Below are positions 7,715 through 15,575 of a stretch of 64,000 nt of DNA, in pieces. The stretch comes from Candidatus Roseilinea sp. NK_OTU-006 (GTDB lineage Bacteria > Chloroflexota > Anaerolineae > J036 > Brachytrichaceae). A model generated the notes under the pieces. That model was not told where the DNA came from. It did no database searches and saw only the letters and a list, made by a program, of their open reading frames with translations. The stretch lies in NCBI RefSeq assembly GCF_012931985.1, contig NZ_JAAFGM010000005.1:1-64000 (forward strand), given 5' to 3'. Each line of letters begins with the position of its first letter. Within the stretch, counting starts at the first letter, position 1. The position numbers were made by a program, and so were the translations under genes.

Positions 7715-9213
7715 CGATCCTCCTTTCGCCCGCGGAAGATCAAGCGGATTGGCGTGCCGAGGAAGGCGAACTCTTCGCGCAGCCGGTTCTCCAAAAAGCG
7801 CTGGTAGGTGAAGTGCACCAGTTGCGTGTCGTTGACGTGAAAGACAAAGGTGGGTGGGTTCACGCCGACTTGCGCTGCCATGTAGATCTTCAGGCGTTTG
7901 CCGACGCGCGTCGGCGGCGCGTGTCGTTCGCTGGCTTCGCGCACGATGCGCATCACGTCGCTGGTCGAGATGCGCATGGCGCGCGCCTCGTTCACGCGCA
8001 GGGCGGTCGGCAGGATGTGATCGGTGCGAAAGCCGGTCTTGGCGCTGACGAACAACACCGGCACGTAGGCCATGAAGTTCAGCCTTTCCTGGACCAGCTT
8101 CAGGAAGTCCTGCATCTGAGCCGTCAGCAAGCCCAAGCCTGCCACCGGCTGCACGGTGCGAGCTACCTTCTCCGCGCTCTCGATCAAATCCCACTTGTTG
8201 ACCACGACGACGACGCCCTTGTTCTCGTCGAGGATGTAGCCGGCGATGTGCTCGTCTTGGGCGACTACGCCTTCGGTGGCGTCGAGCAGCAGCAGCGCCA
8301 CGTCGCTGCGCTCGACAGCCTTGAACGCGCGCAGCACGCTCCACTTCTCCACGCCGGGGGTGATGCTGCCGCGCTTGCGGATGCCGGCGGTGTCTATCAG
8401 CGTGATCGAGGTCACATGCGGCCAGGGGGGCGTGGCGCCTGAATCGTCGCCGATCGCTCCGTCTGTCCCCGCCTCCACGAACTCGATGCGCGTGTCAACG
8501 GCGTCGCGCGTGGTGCCCGGCACGTCGCTCACGATCACCCGCTTCTCGCCGATCAGGCAGTTGAACAACGAAGACTTGCCGACGTTGGGGCGGCCCACCA
8601 GCGCGATCTTGACCGATTCATCCGGCGCGGCTTCCTCCGCTGGCTGGGGCGGGATGGCCGCGACGATGGCATCGAGCAGGTCGCCGACGCCATCGCCGTG
8701 GATGCCGCTGACGGGATAGACCTCGCCCAAGCCGAGCTTGTAGAACTCAGAGCTGGCGTCGCGCGGGGCTTGCGCCTCGGCCTTGCTCGCAGCGATGATG
8801 ATGGGAGGCGTAGTTTTGCCCAGGCGCCGGCGTTGGCCGATCAGCTTGCGCAGGATTTCGGCCACCGCTTCGTCAGCCGCCGTCAGTCCGGCCCGCGCGT
8901 CCACGGTGAACACGATCACATCGGCCTCGGCGATGGCGATCTCCGCTTGTTCGCGAATTTCGCGCACGAAGTCCACCGAGGCTTCGGCCAGCGCCGGCGT
9001 GTCCTTGTGGCGCAGCGGCTCCAGCGGCTCGATGCCGCCGGTGTCCACCAGCGTGAACTCGACGCCGCGCCATACGACCGGAGCCTGGATGCGGTCGCGC
9101 GTGGTGCCCGGGCGATCGTCCACCACCGACAGGCGCTCGCCGATCAACCTGTTGAACAAGGTGCTCTTGCCGACGTTTGGGCGGCCAACGAGCGCGACGA
9201 AAGACTTCTTCAT
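7711..9213 (-). CDS. der: ribosome biogenesis GTPase Der (EngA)
   Basis: An essential tandem-domain GTPase acting in 50S ribosome assembly, 500 residues. GTPase domain 1 carries GRPNVGKST near residue 11 and DTGG in the G3 motif. Domain 2 carries GRPNVGKSS near residue 208, DTAG as G3 and NKWD as G4. A KH-like domain with GTPIRLIFRGRK ends the protein. The G4 motif of domain 1 reads ASKAE in place of the usual NKxD, within a slightly expanded loop (GQRRRLGKTTPP), which may weaken its guanine specificity. The inter-domain linker is Ala-Glu rich. Confidence 0.95.
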   Translation of the reverse strand: MKKSFVALVGRPNVGKSTLFNRLIGERLSVVDDRPGTTRDRIQAPVVWRGVEFTLVDTGGIEPLEPLRHKDTPALAEASVDFVREIREQAEIAIAEADVIVFTVDARAGLTAADEAVAEILRKLIGQRRRLGKTTPPIIIAASKAEAQAPRDASSEFYKLGLGEVYPVSGIHGDGVGDLLDAIVAAIPPQPAEEAAPDESVKIALVGRPNVGKSSLFNCLIGEKRVIVSDVPGTTRDAVDTRIEFVEAGTDGAIGDDSGATPPWPHVTSITLIDTAGIRKRGSITPGVEKWSVLRAFKAVERSDVALLLLDATEGVVAQDEHIAGYILDENKGVVVVVNKWDLIESAEKVARTVQPVAGLGLLTAQMQDFLKLVQERLNFMAYVPVLFVSAKTGFRTDHILPTALRVNEARAMRISTSDVMRIVREASERHAPPTRVGKRLKIYMAAQVGVNPPTFVFHVNDTQLVHFTYQRFLENRLREEFAFLGTPIRLIFRGRKEDR

Positions 9214-9296
9214 AAAAACGGCTGCACAGGCGCGCCACTAAGTGTATCGCAGCTTGGTGCGCCTCTGCAGCCGTTGCGCGTCGGGCGTAGGGGGAT

Positions 9297-10031
9297 TCAG
9301 CGCCGGCCGGTGTTGCGCACAGGAGGCGTGCGTGGCGGCGCGTTCGGGTCCAGCCCGTAGCGCGCGGTTGCGGCGGCTGCCGCCGCGCCGAGGATGGGGC
9401 CGATGATGTAGATCCAGATGTTATCCAGCTTGCCGGCCACAATCGCCGGACCGATTGAGCGCGCTGGGTTCACGCTGGCTTCGCTGATGCCGCCCCCGCC
9501 CAGGATCACCATGGCCAACGTCAGGCCGATCGCCAGGCCGGCGAAATCGCCCGCTTTGCCGTAGGCTGCGCCCATGACTGCCACAAAAGCCAGGAAGAAC
9601 GTCAGGATCGCCTCGGTGAACAGCGCGCCGATGGAGTTGGTGGCGGCCGGGTTGTAGCTGAACGCGCCGAAGTAGTTAGCTGCGGCGCTGGCGACGCCGT
9701 TCTGCGTCACGGGCGACAGGATGCTGTTCAGCGCGAGCGCGGCGGCCAGGCCGGCGACGACTTGCGCGACGATGTATGTTGCAGCTTTGGCCCAGTCCAT
9801 GTTGCCGGTGATGGCGATGGCCGTTGTCACCGCCGGATTGAGATGCGCGCCGCTGACTTTGCCGATTGAGTAGGCCGCGAAGATCACGGCGAAGCCGTGA
9901 CCCAATGCGGGCAAGAGCGGACCCGCCGCATAGCCGGACGCGGTTTTAGCGAACCACACCGTCCCCGAACCGATAAAAACCAACGCAAATGTGCCGATGA
10001 ATTCAGCCAAAAGGGCTTTCCAGTTGATCAT
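9297..10031 (-). CDS. aquaporin / MIP family channel
   Basis: A 244-residue six-helix channel of the major intrinsic protein family. Both half-helix signatures are present: HLNPAVTTAIAI around residue 64 and VNPARSIGPAIV around residue 186. The second Asn-Pro-Ala motif is followed by Arg, as in the selectivity filter. Spacing is like AqpZ-type water channels rather than longer glycerol facilitators, but water versus glycerol selectivity is not certain. An extended extracellular loop (VTQNGVASAAANYFGAF) is typical of bacterial AqpZ relatives. It stands 24 bases downstream of the aspartate kinase gene on the same strand and may share its transcript. Confidence 0.9.
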   Translation of the reverse strand: MINWKALLAEFIGTFALVFIGSGTVWFAKTASGYAAGPLLPALGHGFAVIFAAYSIGKVSGAHLNPAVTTAIAITGNMDWAKAATYIVAQVVAGLAAALALNSILSPVTQNGVASAAANYFGAFSYNPAATNSIGALFTEAILTFFLAFVAVMGAAYGKAGDFAGLAIGLTLAMVILGGGGISEASVNPARSIGPAIVAGKLDNIWIYIIGPILGAAAAAATARYGLDPNAPPRTPPVRNTGRR

Positions 10032-10055
10032 AGGTGCGAACTCCTTCTCCGAGGT

Positions 10056-11492
10056 TTAGCGTTTGGTCAGCGCGTGCACGGCGCGCACGGCCTCGTCGCA
10101 GCGGTCGGCGGCCACGATCATGCTGATTGCGCATTCGGAAGACCCCTGCGCGATGGCAAACACGTTGATCTTCTGCGCGCCCAGCGCGCTAAACACACGG
10201 CCGCTGACGCCAGGCGTCTCGCTGATGCCCATCCCGACGGCGGTGATGATGGACGCCTCGTCGAACGTCTCGATCGGATTGATTTCGCCGTGTTCCATCT
10301 CTTGGCGAAATTCGGCGCTCAGTTCGGCGACCACGCTCGGCGCGGCGGCTTTGGGGATGACGAAGCAGATGTTTTGTTCAGCCGATGCCTGAGAGATCAT
10401 CAGCACGCTGGTGTTGGTGCGCGCCACAGCCATGAACGTCCGCCCGGCAATGCCCGGCACGCCCTTCAGCCCGCCGCCCGACACAGTCATCATGCTCACA
10501 TCCTTGATGGCGGTCACGGCCTTGATCACGCTGTCGCTCGGTGCGAGGTCGCTGCGATGCACGATGAGCGTGCCGGGATGCGTCGGGTTAAAGGTGTTCT
10601 TCACGCGCAGCGGGATGTTTCTTTCCACCAGCGGCGCAATCGTCATCGGATGCAGCACGGATGCGCCGAAGTAAGCCAACTCGCTCATCTCCTGCGCGGT
10701 CAGCACCTCGATGGTGCGCGCGTCTGGCACGATGCGCGGATCGGCCGTCAGGACGCCGTCCACGTCGGTGTAGTTGTAGACCTCGTCGGCGTTCAGCGCT
10801 GCGGCCACGATGCTGGCGCTGTAGTCGCTGCCGCCGCGCCCGAGCGTGGTAGGCACGCCGGACAGTGTGGCGCCGATGAAGCCGGTCACCACCGGCGTCA
10901 CGCCGGCCTGCAACAAGGGCATCAATCGCGCAATGGTCCGCTCGCGGGTGGGACCCATCAGCGGCGTGGCCGATTGGTACCGGTCGGTAGTGATGATGAA
11001 TTCGGTGGCGTCGAGCGGCTCGGCCATCACCCCAACGCTGCGAATGGCGCCGGCGAGGATGCGGGCGGCCATGCGTTCGCCCAGGCCGGCGATGGCGTCG
11101 AGCGCGCGCGGGGTGACTTCGCCCAGCACGCGCACGCTGGCACACAGCATCTCGAAGCCGCTGAGCAGTTGGTCAATTTCCTCGCCGATGCGTTGGCGTT
11201 CGTCGGCGTTGCCGATGGTCGCCTCGATTGCGGCGTGGTGCTTGTCGGCCAACAGGCGGCGGGCGCGTGGATAGCTTTCACTGTCGCCCGCAGCAGCCGA
11301 CCGCGCCGCGTTCAGCAACAAATCGGTCACTTTGAACGTGTCGCGCGGGTCGGCCGATTTGCCCATCGCGGATGTCACGACCACTACATGATCCCAGCGC
11401 GTGACCGCATCGCGGATGATCTGCGCGGTTTGACGGATTGCGGCACCATCGCCGACGGACGTGCCGCCAAATTTGAGGACTGCCAGTGACAT
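10056..11492 (-). CDS. lysC: aspartate kinase
   Basis: Phosphorylates aspartate, the first step towards lysine, threonine and methionine. It is a 478-residue monofunctional enzyme. The N-terminal amino-acid kinase domain has the signature KFGGTSVGD, and GRGGSDYSASIVAAALNA lies near residue 235. The C-terminal third carries two ACT-type regulatory domains, where feedback inhibition by lysine or threonine is expected. The -10 TATAAT (minus strand, 11520-11515) lies just upstream of the ATG, and a 14-base perfect palindrome occupies the spacer and -35 region, suggesting an operator. Confidence 0.94.
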   Translation of the reverse strand: MSLAVLKFGGTSVGDGAAIRQTAQIIRDAVTRWDHVVVVTSAMGKSADPRDTFKVTDLLLNAARSAAAGDSESYPRARRLLADKHHAAIEATIGNADERQRIGEEIDQLLSGFEMLCASVRVLGEVTPRALDAIAGLGERMAARILAGAIRSVGVMAEPLDATEFIITTDRYQSATPLMGPTRERTIARLMPLLQAGVTPVVTGFIGATLSGVPTTLGRGGSDYSASIVAAALNADEVYNYTDVDGVLTADPRIVPDARTIEVLTAQEMSELAYFGASVLHPMTIAPLVERNIPLRVKNTFNPTHPGTLIVHRSDLAPSDSVIKAVTAIKDVSMMTVSGGGLKGVPGIAGRTFMAVARTNTSVLMISQASAEQNICFVIPKAAAPSVVAELSAEFRQEMEHGEINPIETFDEASIITAVGMGISETPGVSGRVFSALGAQKINVFAIAQGSSECAISMIVAADRCDEAVRAVHALTKR

Positions 11493-11514
11493 GGTGCGTT
11501 GTGTAGCGTCGTGG

Positions 11515-11585
11515 ATTATAGCCGGGTGTAGCGCTACACTCTGGGAGCCGCTGCGATTGAACGCATACCCAACCGCTGCTACAAT
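11515..11585. promoter_or_regulatory. divergent lysC / tRNA-Arg promoter region with palindrome
   Basis: On the plus strand TTGAAC (11557-11562) and TACAAT (11580-11585) are separated by 17 bases and precede the tRNA-Arg. On the minus strand a TATAAT at 11520-11515 precedes lysC. Between them, at 11526-11539, lies the perfect 14-base palindrome GTGTAGCGCTACAC, and its half GTGTAGCG recurs at 11501-11508. The palindrome sits where a repressor would block lysC transcription. Confidence 0.6.
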
Positions 11586-11605
11586 CGGGGGTAAACATCA
11601 GCCAT

Positions 11606-11677
11606 GCCCCTATAGCTCAATGGATAGAGCGCCGGCCTCCGGAGCCGTAGATCGCAGTTCGAATCTGCGTAGGGGCA
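11606..11677 (+). tRNA. tRNA-Arg, anticodon CCG
   Basis: A complete cloverleaf. The acceptor stem GCCCCTA/TAGGGGC has 7 perfect pairs, the D stem is GCTC/GAGC, and the T stem CGCAG/CTGCG carries the loop TTCGAAT. The anticodon loop CTCCGGA contains CCG, reading the CGG arginine codon. The outermost anticodon-stem pair (C27/T43) is mismatched. A73 follows and CCA is not encoded. Confidence 0.95.
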
Positions 11678-11719
11678 AAAAAGCGCGAACGTCTCGGCGA
11701 GGTGGGTTTGCCCGCTGTT

Positions 11720-11959
11720 CTATCGTTCAGCAGAAATGCCGCTGGCGGAATACGCTGAGGATGTGGGGTTGCACGCCGTAACCGGCGCAGCCATCGTCCG
11801 TCGCAACGCTTCCAGGCGATCGAGCTCTGCGAGCAAGCGCATTTGTCGCACACGGAAGGATTCGGCTTGCGCCCCGTCTGCCCAGGTCAAGTCGTAATGG
11901 ATGCTCGTCAGTTCCTTCCTCAAGTAAGCGATCGTCTCATCAAGGAGTTGTCTGGTCAT
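11720..11959 (-). CDS. small hypothetical protein
   Basis: A 79-residue open frame beginning MTRQLLDETIAYLRKEL. The first two-thirds are charged and probably helical (RVRQMRLLAELDRLEALRR), while the last 25 residues are Ser/Ala-rich and probably disordered. No family is recognised. The ATG at 11959 is preferred to the TTG three codons earlier. The opposite-strand neighbour phoU starts 135 bases away, so the two would be divergent. It could be a genuine small protein or a chance frame. Confidence 0.4.
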   Translation of the reverse strand: MTRQLLDETIAYLRKELTSIHYDLTWADGAQAESFRVRQMRLLAELDRLEALRRTMAAPVTACNPTSSAYSASGISAER

Positions 11960-12050
11960 CCATATCAAGCATAGTGCTGAGATGTGAAATCAGAGTGAAC
12001 TTCAAGTTAAGTCATCTGCGTTTGGTGTTTTACCCTCTCTTTGCTTCTTG

Positions 12051-12082
12051 TTAACTTTAGCTTAACAGGGCGTGTCTATAAA
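12051..12082 (+). promoter_or_regulatory. probable Pho box and promoter of phoU operon
   Basis: TTAAC occurs at 12051-12055 and again at 12062-12066, an 11-base spacing typical of PhoB/PhoP direct repeats. A TATAAA -10 element follows at 12077-12082. The repeats occupy the -35 position, as expected for an activated promoter. The genes it drives are phoU and a PhoB/PhoP-like regulator, which makes autoregulation by phosphate starvation likely. Confidence 0.6.
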
Positions 12083-12093
12083 AGCAGGCTAAG

Positions 12094-12777
12094 ATGTCCA
12101 GTGCTCTACACACCCGCTCGGCGCTCGATCACGACATCGCTGAGATTCGCAACGACATTCTCCGCATGGGGAGCCTCGTCGAAGAACAAATCGCCAAAGC
12201 GGTTCGCGCGCTCAAGGATCGTGATCTGTCGCTGGCGCACCAAGTCATCGAGTCGGATCAGCGCATCAACGCGCTGCGTTATCGGGTCGAATCTGGGTGT
12301 GTGCGCACGATTGCGATGCAGCAGCCGGCGGCGAAAGACCTGCGCTGTATCGTCGCCGCGATTCACATGGCCGGCGAACTGGAGCGCATCGCCGATCATG
12401 CCAGTGGCATCGCTGCTATCGCCATTCGAATTGGCGATGAGCCGTTAGTCAAACCGCTCATTGACATCCCGCGCATGCAAGCAATTGCTTGTGAAATGAT
12501 TCGGAATGCGCTGGATGCGTTCGTGCAGATGGATGTTGAGGCTGCGAAGGCGATCTTCGCACGCGATCAAGAAGTGGACGAACTCTATGTGCAGGTGCTG
12601 CGCGAGCTGTTGACGTTCATGATGCAGGATGCGAAGACGATCGCCCAATCAACATATTTGCTCTGGGTTGCGCATAACCTGGAGCGCATTGCCGATAGGG
12701 CAACGAATCTGTGCGAACGGGTGATCTTTGCTGTGACTGCGGAACTGGGGGATTACAAGCCCCGTCCGGTCGAGTGA
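12094..12777 (+). CDS. phoU: phosphate signalling complex protein PhoU
   Basis: A 227-residue all-helical protein of two PhoU repeats. Each repeat contains the family pattern around the metal-binding helices: MAGELERIADHASGIA (residues about 91-106) and VAHNLERIADRATNLCE (about 190-206), with the conserved ERIAD and nearby Asp/Glu ligands intact. PhoU links the Pst phosphate transporter to the PhoR kinase and keeps the Pho response off when phosphate is plentiful. The pst genes and phoR are not in this window. It precedes a PhoB/PhoP-type response regulator gene by 70 bases and is probably co-transcribed with it. Confidence 0.93.
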   Translation: MSSALHTRSALDHDIAEIRNDILRMGSLVEEQIAKAVRALKDRDLSLAHQVIESDQRINALRYRVESGCVRTIAMQQPAAKDLRCIVAAIHMAGELERIADHASGIAAIAIRIGDEPLVKPLIDIPRMQAIACEMIRNALDAFVQMDVEAAKAIFARDQEVDELYVQVLRELLTFMMQDAKTIAQSTYLLWVAHNLERIADRATNLCERVIFAVTAELGDYKPRPVE

Positions 12778-12846
12778 TCGGTTGTCATGGCGCATGGCCG
12801 AGTCGAGTCGTCGGCCGGCGTGGGCGCCTGGGATTGTGACGCAGAT

Positions 12847-13515
12847 ATGCCCAAGGTTCTGATCGTCGAAGACGAAACAATTCTGCTCGATTTACTCGCT
12901 CGACATCTGGAGAGCGAGGGCTATACGGTCATCACGGCCACCAGTGGCGATGACGGTTTGGAGATTGCGCGGCGCGAGCAACCGGACATTTGCGTGTTGG
13001 ACGTGATGCTGCCCGGCTTGGATGGTCTGTCGCTGTGTCGCATCTTGCGGCGCGAGTCGAACATGGCGATCATCCTGCTGACCGCGCGCGCCGGCGAGAT
13101 CGACCGCGTGATCGGGTTGGATAACGGCGCCGACGATTACGTGGTGAAGCCGTTTAGCTTGCCCGAGCTGACTGCGCGCATCCGAGCCGCCTTGCGGCGC
13201 ACACCCAAGCGCATGGAGAGCCTGTTGCGGGCCGGCGACGTGCAACTGGACCTGGTCTCGCGGCGCGTCTTCCTGGGCGACAAGGAGATCAAGCTCAGTC
13301 ACAAGGAGTTCGAGCTGCTCGCCACGCTCATGCGCAATAAAGGCGCCGTGCTCTCGCGCGAATTTCTCATCACGCAGGTGTGGGGCTACGACTTTGATGG
13401 CGACATGCGTACGGTGGATGTGCATGTGCGCTGGCTGCGCGAGAAGATCGAAAAAGACCCCTCTCACCCTGTGCACTTGCAGACCGTGCGCGGGGTAGGG
13501 TATCGCATAGACTGA
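12847..13515 (+). CDS. OmpR/PhoB-family response regulator (probable PhoB/PhoP)
   Basis: A two-component regulator of 222 residues. The receiver domain starts MPKVLIVEDE (acidic pair), has the phospho-acceptor aspartate in VLDVMLPGLDG (around residue 53), the switch Thr in LLTARAG and the conserved Lys in YVVKPFSLPEL (around residue 104). A winged-helix DNA-binding domain follows (LSHKEFELLATLMRNKGAV, TVDVHVRWLREKIE, TVRGVGYRID). Its position after phoU behind a Pho box supports a PhoB/PhoP role. No histidine kinase gene follows. The frame opens 20 codons earlier at an ATG (12787), but the conserved receiver start favours 12847. Confidence 0.9.
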   Translation: MPKVLIVEDETILLDLLARHLESEGYTVITATSGDDGLEIARREQPDICVLDVMLPGLDGLSLCRILRRESNMAIILLTARAGEIDRVIGLDNGADDYVVKPFSLPELTARIRAALRRTPKRMESLLRAGDVQLDLVSRRVFLGDKEIKLSHKEFELLATLMRNKGAVLSREFLITQVWGYDFDGDMRTVDVHVRWLREKIEKDPSHPVHLQTVRGVGYRID

Positions 13516-13519
13516 GCGT

Positions 13520-13924
13520 TCATCGCCCTTCGCGCAGCTTGCGAAGCCGATCGGCGATTCGCGTCTCGTCAAGCTGCGCATCCGACGTCGCCTTGGCTTC
13601 GCCGGCCTGAGTCGCGCTCTGCGCTGGAGATGGCTGGGGTGCTGGAGACGCATGCGACTGTGGCTGCGCGTCTCGCTGACGGGCCTCCGCTGCATCGCAC
13701 AAGCGCCTGAGTTCGGCGATCTCATCCCTCAGCCGGCCGGCCAGCGCCCCATCTCCGCGCTTTTCTGCTTCGGCCAAGTCCTCTTGCAGGGTCTCCAGTT
13801 GTAATCGCGCCTCGCCCAGCAACCTGTCGCGGCGGCGGTCGGACGAGGCGTGTAACCGACCGGCGCCGAGGGCGCCGCCCACGGTCGAGCGGATGAGCAA
13901 TCTCACGCGGTCGAGGAACTTCAT
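13520..13924 (-). CDS. hypothetical coiled-coil protein
   Basis: A 134-residue protein beginning MKFLDRVRLLIRSTVGGALG. It continues with a charged helical segment of roughly 50 residues that is likely a coiled coil (LQLETLQEDLAEAEKRGDGA), then a Pro/Gln/Ala-rich linker and a charged C-terminus. The opening vaguely recalls PspA-like membrane-stress proteins, but the PspA core is missing. The ATG overlaps the stop of the upstream SDR gene as ATGA, which indicates translational coupling. Function unknown. Confidence 0.6.
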   Translation of the reverse strand: MKFLDRVRLLIRSTVGGALGAGRLHASSDRRRDRLLGEARLQLETLQEDLAEAEKRGDGALAGRLRDEIAELRRLCDAAEARQRDAQPQSHASPAPQPSPAQSATQAGEAKATSDAQLDETRIADRLRKLREGR

Positions 13925-14637
13925 CGGGCGCCGAAGAGCGAGAGGCGTTGGCCGTTCATGTTGGCTGCGGCATCGGAGCACAGATACAGCATCGCGCTGG
14001 CGATGTCCTCAGCAGCAGTGAACTGCGCATAGTCGGCGTCGGGCTTGTCTGCGCGCATCTGCGGCGTGAGGATGGCGTTGACGACGATGATATTGGCAGT
14101 CGCGCCGGTGCCCCGGCATTCATCGGCCAGGGCCAGGATCAGCGTCTCACTGGCCGCCTTGCAGGCGGCATAGGCGGCGTTCACGTGTAAGGGCTTTTGG
14201 GCCTGGGGCGAGGATACCAGGATGAAGCGGCCGCCGCTGGCTTTGAGCGGTTCGACAAAGGCGCGCACGACGTTCCACGTCGTCTCGATCAAGAGTTGCT
14301 TTAGCAGCGCCCAGTCGGCATCGGGGAACTGAGCAATCGTTTGCCCGCCGCGATAGCCGCCAACAAGGTGGAGCACAGCGTCCACGCGCCCGTATCGTTG
14401 TCGGATTTGCTCCGCCCATGCGCGCGTCTGTTCCGCGTCCGCCAGGTCCGCCGTGGCTCGATGGTGCTTCCCCGGTGGTGCGCCGAGCGACGCGATGAGC
14501 GCGTCGAGCTTGGCGGCGTCTCGATCAACCAGCGACAGCGTTGCGCCGGCGCTCGCAAATACCGCGGCGACCGTTGGGCCGAGGCCGCCGGTTGCGCCGG
14601 CGATAGCGACGATTTTGCCGTCTAGGGATATGTGCAT
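13921..14637 (-). CDS. SDR family oxidoreductase
   Basis: A 238-residue short-chain dehydrogenase/reductase with a Rossmann fold. The NAD(P)-binding motif GATGGLG lies at about residues 13-19. A serine pair in ILVSSPQAQ precedes the catalytic tyrosine-lysine motif YAACK (around residues 157-161). An aspartate after the second strand (LVDRDAA) favours NAD(H) over NADP(H). The substrate is unknown. The ATG at 14637 is used because upstream codons are not conserved-looking and run towards the divergent methyltransferase gene. Confidence 0.88.
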   Translation of the reverse strand: MHISLDGKIVAIAGATGGLGPTVAAVFASAGATLSLVDRDAAKLDALIASLGAPPGKHHRATADLADAEQTRAWAEQIRQRYGRVDAVLHLVGGYRGGQTIAQFPDADWALLKQLLIETTWNVVRAFVEPLKASGGRFILVSSPQAQKPLHVNAAYAACKAASETLILALADECRGTGATANIIVVNAILTPQMRADKPDADYAQFTAAEDIASAMLYLCSDAAANMNGQRLSLFGAR

Positions 14638-14714
14638 TGCGAACGGATTATAGGGCGGCAGGAGATCTGCCTTGCCCGGTTGGGCCGAAGCGCCGTTACA
14701 ATCCCCGGACACCG

Positions 14715-15467
14715 ATGAGCGAACCGTCTGATGCCCTGCACCCCTCGACCGCGAAGGCTGCCGAACGCGGCAATCCGTCGTTTGTGTGGCGCGCGGGTCA
14801 GGAGCGCAGGTTGGCCATGCTGAATGCCGTAGCGCCGTTAGCCGGCAAGCGCGTGCTGGAGTTCGGTTGCGGCATCGGCCTCTATATGCGCGAGATCCGC
14901 CGCTACACGCCGCATGTGTTCGGCTTTGATATCGAAATCGAGCGGCTGCAGACCGGACGCGCGGCGGGGGGGACGGGGTTGCTGGCGGCTGCGGCCGAGC
15001 GGCTGCCGTTTGCCGATAACGCGTTCGATGTGGTGTTCAGCAATGAGGTGCTCGAACACGTGGTGGATGACCGCGCCGCTTGTCGCGAAATGGCGCGCGT
15101 GTTGCGCCCTGGCGGTCGGGCGGTGATCTTTGCGCCCAACCGGCTGTATCCCTTTGAGACGCATGGCATCTATTGGCGCGGCCAATATCATTTCGGCAAC
15201 AAGCTGTTGGTGAACTGGCTGCCGGACGTGATCCGCAACGCGCTTGCGCCCCATGTGCGCGCCTATACGTCGCGGCAACTGCGTGCGCTGTTCGATGGCG
15301 CGCCCGTGCGCCTGGTCTTACACACCCAGGTGTATCCGGGCTTCGACAACATCGTCGCGCGCGCCGGCCTTGCCGGCCGGGCCTTGCGGGCGGCGGCGCA
15401 TCGGTTCGAATCGTCGCCGTTGCGCGCTTTCGGGCTGTCGCATCTGTTGGTCGTGGAGAAGGTGTGA
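14715..15467 (+). CDS. class I SAM-dependent methyltransferase
   Basis: A 250-residue methyltransferase with the Methyltransf_11 pattern. Motif I is LEFGCGIGLYMREI (around residue 53), followed by the acidic end of strand 2 (FGFDIEIERL), AERLPFADNAFDVVFSNEVLEHV and RVLRPGGRAVIFAPNR. The C-terminal region (YWRGQYHFGNKLLVNWLPDV) is the substrate part and resembles lipid or quinone methyltransferases, but no specific substrate can be assigned. A -10-like TACAAT at 14697-14702 lies only 12 bases before the ATG, so the message may have almost no leader. Confidence 0.85.
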   Translation: MSEPSDALHPSTAKAAERGNPSFVWRAGQERRLAMLNAVAPLAGKRVLEFGCGIGLYMREIRRYTPHVFGFDIEIERLQTGRAAGGTGLLAAAAERLPFADNAFDVVFSNEVLEHVVDDRAACREMARVLRPGGRAVIFAPNRLYPFETHGIYWRGQYHFGNKLLVNWLPDVIRNALAPHVRAYTSRQLRALFDGAPVRLVLHTQVYPGFDNIVARAGLAGRALRAAAHRFESSPLRAFGLSHLLVVEKV

Positions 15468-15575
15468 CGCTGTGCGCGGCAGGCCGCTGCGCCGATTGCG
15501 AACAAACCGGCAGCCTGGTCGAACTGTTGGATCTATTCACCGCGGGCCAGGAGCGACGACCCGAACGAGCATGAG

